Source: Cryobacterium tagatosivorans
GTDB taxonomy: Bacteria; Actinomycetota; Actinomycetes; Actinomycetales; Microbacteriaceae
Assembly: GCF_004402215.1 (NCBI RefSeq)
Contig: NZ_SOEZ01000015.1
Coordinates: 1-46,775 of the forward strand
Reading direction: 5' to 3'
DNA: 46,775 nt
This document shows positions 39,073 through 46,775 of the stretch, in pieces. The stretch's first letter is position 1. Every line of letters begins with the position of its first letter. The translations under genes and the position numbers were made by a program. Below the pieces are notes generated by a model. The model searched no databases and was not told where the DNA came from. It was given only the letters and a program-made list of their open reading frames with translations.

Positions 39073-39795
39073 TTATGGCATCACGTCGCCGGAGTTGGGT
39101 CCGAGCGTCTGGCCCACGTACAGGTTCCCGCCGGGTTCGCTGGCAAGCAGCAGTGCGGTGGGGGCCACTTCCGCCGGAACACCGAATCGCCCCAGGGGCA
39201 GTTCGGCGCGTTTAGCAGCCTTCCAGCTCTCCGAGATGCCTTCGACCAGCGGGGTCTCGATCGGGCCGGGTGCGATGCTGTTGACCAGCACATTGTCAGG
39301 GGCAAGCTCCAGGGCGAGTGCCTTGGTCAGTCCCACCACGCCGGCTTTCGCCGCGCTGTAGTGGCTGAGCCCCTTCCCCCCTTTTATCGCCAGCTGGGAG
39401 GCAATGTTGATGATGCGGCCCCACTTCTGGCTGCGCATCTCCCCCACCACCTCCCGGCAGCAGAGGAAGACACCGGTCAGGTCGACCGCTATCGTTTCGC
39501 TCCACATTGCGAGGGTCATTTCCTCCAACGGTGACTCCGTAAGCAACCCGGCGCTGTTGACGAGGATCTGGATTGGTCCGAGGCGCTCCCTGGCGAGGTC
39601 GAAGGCGCGGCGTACGCTGTCTTCGTCCGAGACGTCTACCCGGATGACGTCGCCTCCGCCGACCCGGTCCAGGACGGCCACCCGGTCACCGTTCGCCCTG
39701 AAGGCTTCAACGATTGCCAGGCCGATTCCGCTGCTGCCGCCGGTGACGACCACGGCCCGCCCGTGCCCCGCGTGAGGTTCGCTTTGCATGCTCAT
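39073..39795 (-). CDS. SDR family oxidoreductase (first of two)
   Basis: A 240-residue short-chain dehydrogenase. The cofactor motif TGGSSGIGLAIVEAFRANGD lies near 18, NSAGLL replaces the usual NNAG, the catalytic Ser is in INIASQLAI and the YxxxK motif is HYSAAKAGVVGL. It ends GQTLGPNSGDVMP, where classical SDRs have VDGG. AGGAGG lies five bases before the ATG. It follows the second SDR gene by 15 bases. The paired SDRs would oxidise or reduce a hydroxy/keto intermediate of the pathway served by this operon. Confidence 0.94.
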   Translation of the reverse strand: MSMQSEPHAGHGRAVVVTGGSSGIGLAIVEAFRANGDRVAVLDRVGGGDVIRVDVSDEDSVRRAFDLARERLGPIQILVNSAGLLTESPLEEMTLAMWSETIAVDLTGVFLCCREVVGEMRSQKWGRIINIASQLAIKGGKGLSHYSAAKAGVVGLTKALALELAPDNVLVNSIAPGPIETPLVEGISESWKAAKRAELPLGRFGVPAEVAPTALLLASEPGGNLYVGQTLGPNSGDVMP

Positions 39796-39810
39796 CAGGT
39801 CCTCCTGTTC

Positions 39811-40575
39811 TCAGGCACGCATTTTGACGGTCAGTCCGCCGTCGACGGTGAGCGACTGCCCGGTCACGTATCGGGCATCGTTCGAGGTGAGGAATGCGAT
39901 GACGCTGGCAACCTCCTCCGGTTCCCCGACGCGACCCCAGGGGATGTCGTTCCCTGCTTGCTGGAGGCCGTCGGGGCCGAGCGAGTTGACCGGGTCAAGC
40001 GATTGGGGCGTCTTGATGAGTCCGGGAACGATGGCGTTGACGCGGATCTGGCGCGGGCCGAGTTCCACGGCCAAGCTGCGAACGAGTCCGAGTACCCCTG
40101 CTTTCGCTGCGGCGTAATGGGCATGTCCCTCCCACCCGTAGACCGCGCCGGCAATCGAAGAGACGGCGACCATCGCCCCGCCGTCCGGCATTCTTCCGGC
40201 CCCGGCGCGTAGGGTCCGCAGCACTCCCGTGAGGTCGACGTCGAGCATCTCATTCCATCGATCGTCGGAGAGATCCTCGAGGGCGGAGTTGCGGAGGATG
40301 CCGGCGTTCGCGACTACATAATCGAGTCGCCCGAATTCCGCCACCGCCCTTTGGGCGAACGCTTCCACCGATTCCGTCCTGCGAACATCCACCTCGTGGA
40401 TTACGGCCCGGCCACCTGCTTCGATGACGAGGCGCAGGGTCTCCTCCGGGTCGTGGGGATCTGCAGGGAAAGTACCGATGATCGTGGTTACGCCCTGCCG
40501 CGCATAGTGGATCGCTAGGGAGCGGCCGATGCCGCTGGCCGCCCCCGTGATGATCGCTACTTTGGCTTCAGGCAT
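39811..40575 (-). CDS. SDR family oxidoreductase (second of two)
   Basis: A 254-residue classical SDR. Motifs are [25 protein letters not shown], the catalytic Ser in [22 protein letters not shown] and the C-terminal [17 protein letters not shown]. These resemble 3-oxoacyl-ACP reductase/sugar-alcohol dehydrogenase types, and the substrate is undetermined. Its start overlaps the end of the MFS gene by eight bases. The two SDRs share only general family similarity, so they probably catalyse different steps and are not a recent duplication. Confidence 0.95.
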   Translation of the reverse strand: MPEAKVAIITGAASGIGRSLAIHYARQGVTTIIGTFPADPHDPEETLRLVIEAGGRAVIHEVDVRRTESVEAFAQRAVAEFGRLDYVVANAGILRNSALEDLSDDRWNEMLDVDLTGVLRTLRAGAGRMPDGGAMVAVSSIAGAVYGWEGHAHYAAAKAGVLGLVRSLAVELGPRQIRVNAIVPGLIKTPQSLDPVNSLGPDGLQQAGNDIPWGRVGEPEEVASVIAFLTSNDARYVTGQSLTVDGGLTVKMRA

Positions 40576-41974
40576 TCGCGACCTGAGGAAGTGCCTCGGG
40601 CGGGCTTTCGAGGAGCGCTTCGACCGGTGGCTTGGCCGCGATCATCAGCAAGCCCGAGAAGAGGGTTCCCAACGCGCCCACCCAGAGGGCCGCGGTGCCG
40701 GTGTCTGCTCCGGCGGCGACGGCGGTGAACAGTGCCCCGCCGATGATGATGCCGGGCTGGCTCATGGCGCCGATGAACGTTGTTCCGGTTGCGCGGCAAC
40801 TGACCGGGTAGCACTCCGCCATGAAGTACTGGATGGCAGCGTAGGGGCCGACGAGGAAGAACAGACCGGCGCCGTAGGTGAGGATGATCATTGCCGGGCT
40901 GACTGCCAGGGGGCTGAGCATGATGGCGAAGGAAATTCCGGACAAAATCCAGCCTCCGATGATGGTCCTCTTGCGCCCGATCTTGTCGCCGAGCCAGCCG
41001 TGGAAGATGTATCCGAAGTAGGCCAGGAGGTTGATGACGATCAACATCCAGAAGGCATCGGACAGCTCCACACCCTTGGCGTTCTTGAGGACGGAACTGC
41101 CAAGAATGCTGAAGATCATGATCCCGAAGAAGTTGAATATCCAGGCGAGAGAGAAGACAATCGTGTTCCGGCGCAGGTGAGGTTCCCAGATGCGCTTCAG
41201 CGGAGCCACCGACGAGTGCTCAACGCCGTAGGAACGAGCCAGTGCGTGTGCATCGTCTGAGCGCCCGTGCTTCTCCAGCCGGGTGAGTTCGTGGTGGAGT
41301 TCAAACTGTGGCGTCTCCTTGAGCTTCTTTGCAATGACCCAAACGATGATCACTGCGGGGACTGTTGCCATCAGGTACAGTGCTCGCCAGCCCAGCGTGG
41401 GCAGGAACGCAAGGGCCAGGGCGCTGGCCAGCAGGAAGCCCAGCGGCCAGCCTCCCTGGATGAAGGAGTAGTAGAAGCCGGGGCGCTTGCGCTTCTTCGC
41501 GTCCTCTGTGACCTGGTAGATCTCGTTCATGTAGGTCGCGTTGACGGCCTGTTCCGAGAATCCCAGTCCTCCGAAGGAGCGGATCAGTACGACGAGTCCG
41601 CTGCTGAGGAACGCGATCCCTGTGGGAATGATTGCGGTCAGTCCCGAGACGATCGCCGTGCCCCCGACCGTGACCATCATGCCCTTCCGGCGGCCCAGAC
41701 GGTCGATCACCGGTCCGATTCCGAAGGCTACGATTGCCGTGCCAACAGCGATCCACGTGTTGATGGCATAGGATTCCGTCGCTGTCCAGCCGAAGGATTC
41801 CTGCATGGCCGGCAGCAGCGTGCCGAAGAGCCCGTAGTCGAAGACGGCGATTGTCCAGGCCAGCAAAGCCAGGATGGTGGCAATGTTGGTGTCCCTCTTC
41901 GAGAAGGCGGGGAACCTGCGCTTCTCGTTCAGCTTCGGTGCCGTCAGATCGACGGCCGAGGACTGTGTGCTCAT
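40568..41974 (-). CDS. MFS transporter (aromatic acid/sugar:H+ symporter-like)
   Basis: A 468-residue permease with 12 predicted TM helices. The loop 2-3 motif [20 protein letters not shown] and its second-half counterpart [17 protein letters not shown] are those of the sugar/metabolite:H+ symporter part of the MFS. A cytoplasmic central loop carries [15 protein letters not shown]. The family includes carboxylate and sialate carriers. It overlaps the deacetylase-type gene by four bases and the SDR gene by eight, so it is translationally coupled on both sides and probably imports the operon's substrate. Confidence 0.95.
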   Translation of the reverse strand: MSTQSSAVDLTAPKLNEKRRFPAFSKRDTNIATILALLAWTIAVFDYGLFGTLLPAMQESFGWTATESYAINTWIAVGTAIVAFGIGPVIDRLGRRKGMMVTVGGTAIVSGLTAIIPTGIAFLSSGLVVLIRSFGGLGFSEQAVNATYMNEIYQVTEDAKKRKRPGFYYSFIQGGWPLGFLLASALALAFLPTLGWRALYLMATVPAVIIVWVIAKKLKETPQFELHHELTRLEKHGRSDDAHALARSYGVEHSSVAPLKRIWEPHLRRNTIVFSLAWIFNFFGIMIFSILGSSVLKNAKGVELSDAFWMLIVINLLAYFGYIFHGWLGDKIGRKRTIIGGWILSGISFAIMLSPLAVSPAMIILTYGAGLFFLVGPYAAIQYFMAECYPVSCRATGTTFIGAMSQPGIIIGGALFTAVAAGADTGTAALWVGALGTLFSGLLMIAAKPPVEALLESPPEALPQVANA

Positions 41975-42861
41975 GAGTTGATTCCCTTTCGTGGTGCGCG
42001 GCTGATGAAGGAGTCGGCGATCTGGTCGAAGGTGAGCCAGTTCACGCCGTCGTGCGAGTTGATGTGCTCGATGAGTCGCTCGAGCATGAGGAGCACCTGC
42101 GGGCGGCCGGAGACATCCGGGTGGATGGTCATGGTGAACACCGCCTGGTCCATTTCGCGGTAGACCCAGTCGAACTGGTCACGCCACATCTGTTCAATGT
42201 CGCGGGGATTGACGAAGCCGTGCGAGTTCGGGGCGGCCTTGATGAACATCATGGGCGGAAGGTCATCCAGGTACCAGTTGGCTGGAATCTCCACGAGGTC
42301 GGTTTCGCGGCCGCGAACCAGCGGTTCCATCCAGGTTTCCGCCGCCTTGCTGTAATCGATCTTCTTCCAGCTGTCTCCGACACGGACGTAGTACGGCTCG
42401 AAATCACGGTGCATGAGTGAGTGGTCGTACTTGATGCCGCGCTCGAGCAAAATCTCGTTCGTGACAGGCGAAAACTCCCACCAGGGGGCGACGTAGCCGG
42501 TCGGGCGACGCCCCGATACCTTTTCAATCAGCTCGATGGATCGGTCCAGGATGGCAGTCTCCTGCTCCCGGGACATGGCGATGGGGTTTTCGTGGGAGTA
42601 GCCGTGGACCCCGATCTCATGGCCCGCATCGACGATCATCCGCGTGAGGTCAGGGAAGGTCTCGATGGAATGCCCGGGGACAAACCAGGTTGAGGGCAAC
42701 TCATACTTCTCGAAGAGACGAAGGAGCCTGGGCCCGCCCACCTCGCCGCTGAAGAGTCCGCGTGAGATGTCACAGGGCGAGTCTTCTCCGCCGTAAGAGC
42801 CGAGCATTCCGGCGACGGCATCGACGTCGACGCCGAAGGCGACCTGTATGTCCTTTTTCAT
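41971..42861 (-). CDS. NodB-family polysaccharide deacetylase / imidase-like hydrolase
   Basis: A 296-residue cytosolic protein with no signal peptide. The family start is [12 protein letters not shown] (metal-binding Asp), then [17 protein letters not shown], the metal-ligand pair in [28 protein letters not shown] and a C-terminal [14 protein letters not shown]. This layout is that of the cytosolic NodB subgroup that includes PuuE-type allantoinase, H. pylori PgdA-like proteins and bacterial cyclic-imide hydrolases, rather than secreted chitin deacetylases. With an asparaginase-type amidase next to it, ring opening of a cyclic imide or ureide is a reasonable guess, not established. It starts 11 bases after the asparaginase gene ends. 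Confidence 0.9.
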   Translation of the reverse strand: MKKDIQVAFGVDVDAVAGMLGSYGGEDSPCDISRGLFSGEVGGPRLLRLFEKYELPSTWFVPGHSIETFPDLTRMIVDAGHEIGVHGYSHENPIAMSREQETAILDRSIELIEKVSGRRPTGYVAPWWEFSPVTNEILLERGIKYDHSLMHRDFEPYYVRVGDSWKKIDYSKAAETWMEPLVRGRETDLVEIPANWYLDDLPPMMFIKAAPNSHGFVNPRDIEQMWRDQFDWVYREMDQAVFTMTIHPDVSGRPQVLLMLERLIEHINSHDGVNWLTFDQIADSFISRAPRKGINS

Positions 42862-42872
42862 GAATCAGCCTT

Positions 42873-43934
42873 TCAGTATTGGTGTATTGACTGGGTACGT
42901 GGGGATTTCGAACCGGGCTGGGGATGCGCTCCGTGCCGGGCGAACGTCTGGGCGATCTGTTCGCGATCCATCCCCAGCCGGAGCAGGAGGCCGAGCAGAA
43001 CCAGGGCTTGGGATGGCTTGAGCAGCCCTGACGGGATGGCGCCGGCGGTGGCTAGATCCTTGCCCCCACCGTGGCCGTACACCGGCAGAACGGGGCCGGC
43101 CTGCACGCGGGTGCTCGTCACGATCACAACGCCGGCGGCAGTGGCATCTGCAATGGCCTGGCACATCACCCGGTTGGCGTTACCACTGCCCGTCGCCTGC
43201 AACACCACGCCCGACGCGCCAGCGCCGCAGGACGCCAGCAACAGCAGGGAATCCGCGCCAGGATAGGCCGCCACGAGATCAACGCGCGGGTCGTCTCCGT
43301 CGCCGGCGGACGGCAAAGGCAACGGGTCCAGCCTGGGCAGCACGTCGTCCATCTGTATGTCGCCCGCCGCCGAAATGAATCCGGCCTGCCCGAAGTCAGG
43401 ATTCGTGAACGCGTGGAGATCGAAGGTCTGGGCCTTCCGGACACCTCTGGCTGGGAAGATCTCGCCGGCAAAGCAGAGGAGCACCCCGCGTTCGCGCGCT
43501 GCGGCCGAGCCGGCGAGGGCGATCGCTCTGGAAAGGTTGTCTGGCCCGTCCGGTTCGGCCGAATCGGCGGGCCTTTGCGCCCCCGTGAATACGACCGGGC
43601 GCGGATCATCATGGGTGAGGTCCGCGAGGAATGCGGTTTCCTCCATGGTGTCGGTGCCGTGGGTGACGACGACACCCATGACCAGGGGATCGGAGAGAGC
43701 GTCTGTGATCTTCGCGCAAATGTCGGCCATGTCACCGAAGGTCAGAAGGTAGGAACCCTCATGGAAGAGATCGACGACCCGCACCGGATAGGGAGGCTGC
43801 GAGCGCAGGCTCCCCAGAATCTGCTCGCCGCGATCAATCGCGACTGTCGCGCCACCGAACGCCGGCTGCACTCGAGAAGATATCGTGCCGCCCGTTGCCA
43901 GTAGCACCACGTGGGCGCCTCCTGGGTCTTTCAT
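42873..43934 (-). CDS. Asparaginase-family amidohydrolase
   Basis: A 353-residue member of the L-asparaginase I/II fold. The first catalytic Thr lies in LLATGGTISS (about Thr17), the second Thr-Asp pair in VVTHGTDTMEETAFL, with VVFTGAQRPADSAEPDGPDN and DLHAFTNPDFGQAG following. There is no signal peptide, so it acts in the cytosol on asparagine or another terminal amide. ATG 43934 is chosen because GGAG lies five bases upstream and the first operator lies just before it. It is first gene of the six-gene operon. In this context a half-amide intermediate is as plausible a substrate as asparagine. Confidence 0.92.
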   Translation of the reverse strand: MKDPGGAHVVLLATGGTISSRVQPAFGGATVAIDRGEQILGSLRSQPPYPVRVVDLFHEGSYLLTFGDMADICAKITDALSDPLVMGVVVTHGTDTMEETAFLADLTHDDPRPVVFTGAQRPADSAEPDGPDNLSRAIALAGSAAARERGVLLCFAGEIFPARGVRKAQTFDLHAFTNPDFGQAGFISAAGDIQMDDVLPRLDPLPLPSAGDGDDPRVDLVAAYPGADSLLLLASCGAGASGVVLQATGSGNANRVMCQAIADATAAGVVIVTSTRVQAGPVLPVYGHGGGKDLATAGAIPSGLLKPSQALVLLGLLLRLGMDREQIAQTFARHGAHPQPGSKSPRTQSIHQY

Positions 43935-43954
43935 GTTCACTCCGATGTGAGGCA

Positions 43955-43970
43955 ACGCAATCGATTGGGT
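43955..43970. promoter_or_regulatory. LacI-type operator 1
   Basis: ACGCAATCGATTGGGT, with the perfect core CAATCGATTG (43958-43967), has the central CG symmetry typical of LacI/GalR-family sites. It lies 21 bp before the asparaginase start codon, where binding would block transcription of the operon. It matches operator 2 at 15 of 16 positions. Confidence 0.8.
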
Positions 43971-44066
43971 AATCGCGCCAGGCCAGTCCGCGGATATCTG
44001 GAGAGCTGCGGGTGGACGACACGGGTGTCTGCAAGAGCGGGTTCCGCAGGCCTTGTGGCCGATGTC

Positions 44067-44082
44067 ACCCAATCGATTGGGT
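44067..44082. promoter_or_regulatory. LacI-type operator 2
   Basis: ACCCAATCGATTGGGT is a perfect 16-bp palindrome. Centre-to-centre distance to operator 1 is 112 bp. It lies next to overlapping divergent -10 hexamers (44096-44103), so it could repress the operon and, by covering the lacI -35 position, autoregulate the repressor gene. Confidence 0.85.
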
Positions 44083-44095
44083 TGCGGTAGAGGAA

Positions 44096-44103
44096 ACTAT
44101 AGA
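44096..44103. promoter_or_regulatory. Overlapping divergent -10 hexamers
   Basis: TATAGT on the minus strand (44101..44096) faces the asparaginase operon and TATAGA on the plus strand (44098-44103) faces the LacI gene. For the plus strand, ATTGGG at 44076-44081 is a possible -35 with a 16-bp spacer and overlaps operator 2. Confidence 0.5.
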
Positions 44104-44184
44104 ATCTGTTGAAGGGGCACGTCAAGCAGCTGCTGAACATTGGTGTCGATCGCATGCGAGCACGCGCGAGATGAAGGGGTCCAG

Positions 44185-45210
44185 ATGAACGACAACAGAC
44201 CGCCCGAACGCGCCGTCACGTTGAAGGATCTGGCCAGCGAGCTCGGCCTGCACTCCTCGACGGTGTCCCGCATATTGCACTCGGGCACGGACGTCGCGCG
44301 GAGCGCAGCCTCTCCGGGGACGGCCGAGCGCGTGCGAGCACTGGCCCGCGAGATGGGCTATTCGCCGGACCCGCAAGCGACGAGCCTGCGAACCCGACGC
44401 ACGCACCTTCTGGGAGTGATCGTCCCCAGGCTCTCCGACCTGGTGCTGGCGATAATGTACGAGGGGATCGAAGAAGCGGCCGCCGAGGCCAACTACTCCA
44501 CTTTTGTCATGAATTCCCGAGATGACCAGGAACTGCAGCGCCGTAAGACGGAGATCATGTTGGCCCGGCGGGTGGATGGCATGATCTTCGGGGACGCCCA
44601 TCTCGACGGCAGTCTCCTGGCGGAGCTGTCCGACCGGGGGGTTCCGTTTGTTCTCATGAATCGGCGGGTTCCCGGTTATCCATCGGCCACCTGCGACGAT
44701 GTTCGGGGAGGCGAGCTCGTCGCTGACCACCTGTGGAGTTCGGGGCACCGCACTGTCTCCGTGATCGCAGGGGAACCCTACGCAAGCACCGCCGTCGACC
44801 GGGTGGCGGGTTTTGTCCGCCGCTGGCGGGAGCTAGGCGGCGATATCCCGGACAGCGCGGTCGTGTGGTCTGGCTTCGATACAGTCGGAGGCAGGATCGC
44901 GGCGGAGAAGATACTTCAGAATGATGCGCGTCGACCCACCGCGTTGTTCGCAGTCAATGACTTCGCTGCCATCGGCGCTATGGGCGCTGTGCGCTCCCAG
45001 GGTTTGCAGGTTGGCCAGGACATGGCCGTTGTCGGATACAACGACACCTCTCTCGCGGCTCAACTTCCGATCTCTTTGTCTTCGGTATACTCCCCCATGC
45101 TCGAGATCGGACGCTCCGCGGTGCAGTTGCTTCTTCGTGTTCTCAATGGCGAGCAGGCTGAGTCGATCCGGCTGGAGCCGACGCTCTGCGTGCGTGAGAG
45201 CAGCGCATAA
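44185..45210 (+). CDS. LacI family transcriptional regulator
   Basis: A 341-residue repressor. The N-terminal HTH is TLKDLASELGLHSSTVSRIL (about 12-31), followed by the hinge region SPDPQATSLRTRRT. The periplasmic-binding-protein-like effector domain has LLGVIVPRLSDLVLAIMYEG, DGMIFGDAHLDG, the conserved PTALFAVNDFAAIGAMGA and DMAVVGYNDTSLAA. GAAGGGG lies five bases before ATG 44185. Its two palindromic operators lie in the divergent region it shares with the asparaginase operon, so it almost certainly controls that operon and itself. The effector is unknown. Between the HTH and the hinge, SGTDVARSAASPGTAERVRA is slightly longer than usual. Confidence 0.95.
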   Translation: MNDNRPPERAVTLKDLASELGLHSSTVSRILHSGTDVARSAASPGTAERVRALAREMGYSPDPQATSLRTRRTHLLGVIVPRLSDLVLAIMYEGIEEAAAEANYSTFVMNSRDDQELQRRKTEIMLARRVDGMIFGDAHLDGSLLAELSDRGVPFVLMNRRVPGYPSATCDDVRGGELVADHLWSSGHRTVSVIAGEPYASTAVDRVAGFVRRWRELGGDIPDSAVVWSGFDTVGGRIAAEKILQNDARRPTALFAVNDFAAIGAMGAVRSQGLQVGQDMAVVGYNDTSLAAQLPISLSSVYSPMLEIGRSAVQLLLRVLNGEQAESIRLEPTLCVRESSA

Positions 45211-45260
45211 GGCGAACTCGAGCACACGACCGGCCAGACGGGCGAGCGCCGCCGACTCCG

Positions 45261-45337
45261 CCGCCGAGGTTACCGGTTCCGGTCGAGTTTGCCCGGCGCA
45301 CCAGGCAAAGTCGACCGGAACCGGCAAACACACTCGG
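45261..45337. repeat. Structured repeat, family C copy 3
   Basis: CCGGTTCCGGTCGAGTTTGC on the left and GCAAAGTCGACCGGAACCGG on the right pair with one mismatch around the loop C-CGGCGCACCA-G, with an outer CCGCCGAG / CTCGG remnant. The loop and the GGTCGAG and GGCAAA blocks match 18088-18162, while the adjacent stem bases differ on both sides in a complementary way. It lies between the LacI and EamA genes. Confidence 0.8.
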
Positions 45338-45442
45338 TCGACCGGCCAAGGTGCGACTGTCCAACCGGGAAACCCCCGCCCCGCGGCGCCGGGCGACGGC
45401 CGCGGCCAGGCACGGATGCGCCGGCCTTGTATCGTGAGGCCA

Positions 45443-46366
45443 GTGAAGTCTTCCCTCGCCCTCGTGTTCGCCGCCCTCTTCTGGGCCGGCAATTACGTCG
45501 TCGGCGCCGTCGCCGTGCAGTCCATCTCACCCCTCGACCTCAACTGGTGGCGCTGGACGCTCGCCTCCGTGCCGCTCCTCGTGCTCGCCCAGCTGATCGA
45601 GAAGCCCGACTGGCGGGCCGTGCTGCGGCACTGGCCGCGGCTGCTCCTGCTCGCGGCGCTCGGGCTCACCGGGTATACCCTCCTGCTCTATGGGGCGCTT
45701 CAGTTCACGACGCCGCAGTCCGCGTCGCTGGTCAATGCGGCCAACCCCGCGGTGATGGTCGTGCTCGCCGCCCTGCTGCTGCACGAGCGGATGGGCTGGC
45801 GCGGCATCCTCGGCCTGCTGGTCAGCCTGTTCGGGGTGCTGCTGGTGATCACCGACGGGGCGCTGGCATCCGTTCTCTCGCTGAAATTCAACCTGGGCGA
45901 CCTGCTCATGCTCGGCGCGATCGTGGTCTGGAGTCTGTACACGATCTTCGGCCGCGGCCTGAAGGTGCCGCCGATCACCGCGACGGCCGTGCAGGCCGTG
46001 ATGGTGGCGGTGCTGATGGCGCCGGTGGCGGTGGCCGGCGGCGTGTCCTGGCCGGCCGAGGCGCCCATCGCCTGGGCGCTCGTGTACATCGTGGTCTTCC
46101 CGTCGATCGGCTCCTACCTGCTGTGGAACATCGGGGCGCACGGCATGCCGGCGGGCCGCGCCGGCCTCTACCTCAACCTGATCACCGTCTTCACCGTGGT
46201 CATCGCCGTCGCCCTGGGCGCGGTGCTCACCGTGCCCCAGCTGCTCGGCGGCCTGATCGTGTTCGCGGGCGTCGCGCTGAGTTCGCTGCGCCCGGCCCGC
46301 CCGGATGCGCCGGCGCCGCGGGACGCGCCGGCCGCGCCCGCGGAACGCCGGTCGGTGGAGCCCTAA
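45443..46366 (+). CDS. EamA/DMT family transporter
   Basis: A 307-residue membrane protein with ten predicted TM helices in two EamA repeats. The first repeat has LFWAGNYVVGAVAVQSISPL and NAANPAVMVVLAALLLHERM. The second has GDLLMLGAIVVWSLYTIFGR and LNLITVFTVVIAVALG. DMT carriers export or import amino acids, nucleosides and related metabolites, and the cargo is unknown. The C-terminal 25 residues are Ala/Pro/Arg-rich. The GTG start is preceded by TATCGT (45430-45435) and seven bases, compatible with a leaderless transcript, or by a weak GAGG site. It overlaps the convergent gene at its 3' end by four bases. Confidence 0.93.
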   Translation: MKSSLALVFAALFWAGNYVVGAVAVQSISPLDLNWWRWTLASVPLLVLAQLIEKPDWRAVLRHWPRLLLLAALGLTGYTLLLYGALQFTTPQSASLVNAANPAVMVVLAALLLHERMGWRGILGLLVSLFGVLLVITDGALASVLSLKFNLGDLLMLGAIVVWSLYTIFGRGLKVPPITATAVQAVMVAVLMAPVAVAGGVSWPAEAPIAWALVYIVVFPSIGSYLLWNIGAHGMPAGRAGLYLNLITVFTVVIAVALGAVLTVPQLLGGLIVFAGVALSSLRPARPDAPAPRDAPAAPAERRSVEP

Positions 46367-46775
46367 CCCACCCGCGTCAGCACCGTGAACGACATCGTCT
46401 TGTTCGAGCCGTTGATGCAGGTTTGGTAGAGCAGGTCGTACCCCCGCGGGATGTTGCCGGTGCCCTGCGTGTTCGCGTTGAGCACCGCGGCGACCCCGCC
46501 CACCCGGTAGGTTCCGGACAGCACGCCCGACAGCGTGATCAGGCCCGAGCTCGGGAAGCGGGATCCGCCGCAGCTCCAGTGCTCGCCGATCACGCGCACG
46601 CCGTAACGCCCGGTGAGGTCGACCGCACCGTTGCAGGCATCGATCTGGGCCTGCCAGCCCGCCGTCCAGACGTACTTGTTGAACCGGGCCGTGCCGGCGG
46701 GCGGCCGCCCCGCCGCGGTCGGCGCCTGCCACGCTCGCGCGGGGGCACGCGCGGCCGCCGCACGAGCAGCCTCCG
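46363..46775 (-). CDS. C-terminal part of an unidentified protein with three Cys residues (5' end outside window)
   Basis: The minus-strand frame is open from the window edge to a TAG at 46365..46363, giving at least 136 residues. An Ala/Arg/Pro-rich stretch leads into ARFNKYVWTAGWQAQIDACN, then LTGRYGVRVIGEHWSCGGSR, SGLITLSGVLSGTYRV and YDLLYQTCINGSNKTMSFTV. The Cys residues and beta-strand pattern suggest a small extracytoplasmic domain stabilised by disulphides, attached to a linker or anchor that lies outside the window. I do not recognise the family. Internal GTG starts such as 46599 would cut the domain and are not favoured. Confidence 0.65.
   Translation of the reverse strand, partial: EAARAAAARAPARAWQAPTAAGRPPAGTARFNKYVWTAGWQAQIDACNGAVDLTGRYGVRVIGEHWSCGGSRFPSSGLITLSGVLSGTYRVGGVAAVLNANTQGTGNIPRGYDLLYQTCINGSNKTMSFTVLTRVG

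Noticed and set aside
46363..46599. The last minus-strand gene as a complete 78-residue protein from GTG 46599
   Set aside because: The frame stays open to the window edge with domain-like sequence upstream (including a further Cys), so it is the end of a longer gene.

Overview
The window is one contiguous stretch of chromosome from a high-G+C Gram-positive bacterium, most likely a Micrococcales actinomycete of the Microbacteriaceae type (Cryobacterium, Leifsonia and relatives). Evidence is the very high G+C, the frequent GCATCCG/CGGATGC hexamer context, many GTG starts, ATGA/GTGA start-stop overlaps, candidate leaderless starts, and characteristic genes: a DUF4177-RidA pair beside a PASTA-type penicillin-binding protein, a DUF2510 membrane protein, LCP and VanZ proteins, and a Tad pilus ATPase. 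I saw no rRNA, CRISPR array, phage or transposase gene. There is one tRNA, tRNA-Pro(CGG).

Layout. 0-1.3 kb (minus): end of a Tad/Flp pilus secretion operon (tadA, start of tadB). 1.3-3.8 kb: acetyl-CoA synthetase behind a 529-bp leader with three structured elements. 3.8-8.3 kb: RidA and a 55-residue DUF4177 protein, divergent from a bifunctional PBP and a metallophosphoesterase, then tRNA-Pro. 8.3-19.3 kb: mixed housekeeping and accessory genes (PD-(D/E)XK-like protein, LLM flavin oxidoreductase, VanZ protein, two-component system, acidic exported protein, LCP enzyme, two SGNH-type proteins, MpaB-type oxygenase, DUF2510 protein) separated by long palindromic repeats. 19.3-29.2 kb: an amino-sugar catabolic locus. 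A binding-protein-dependent sugar ABC transporter (minus) diverges from a plus-strand operon of SIS isomerase/deaminase, ROK kinase, PfkB kinase, class II aldolase, DeoR regulator, NagA deacetylase and CutC. The set fits GalNAc/galactosamine breakdown through tagatose phosphates. nagB lies 5 kb further on, with a similar operator-like sequence upstream. 29.3-31.5 kb: a small protein, a beta-hydroxyacid dehydrogenase and a TSUP permease. 31.6-33.7 kb: two exported proteins, one built from about 20 copies of a 12-residue repeat. 34.9-38.6 kb: a two-gene operon of a HupE/UreJ-type membrane protein, apparently starting at an ATC codon, and a secreted metallophosphoesterase fused to a PQQ-type beta-propeller. 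38.7-45.2 kb: a six-gene minus-strand catabolic operon (asparaginase, NodB-family deacetylase/imidase-like hydrolase, MFS permease, two SDRs, small Cys protein) diverging from a LacI regulator, with two near-identical palindromic operators between them. 45.4-46.8 kb: an EamA permease and the end of an exported protein.

The most unusual material is (1) at least three families of long intergenic palindromes whose stems change sequence while staying paired, (2) the 12-residue-repeat exported protein and its partner, (3) the ATC-initiated HupE / phosphoesterase-propeller operon, and (4) the LacI-controlled hydrolase operon of unknown substrate.
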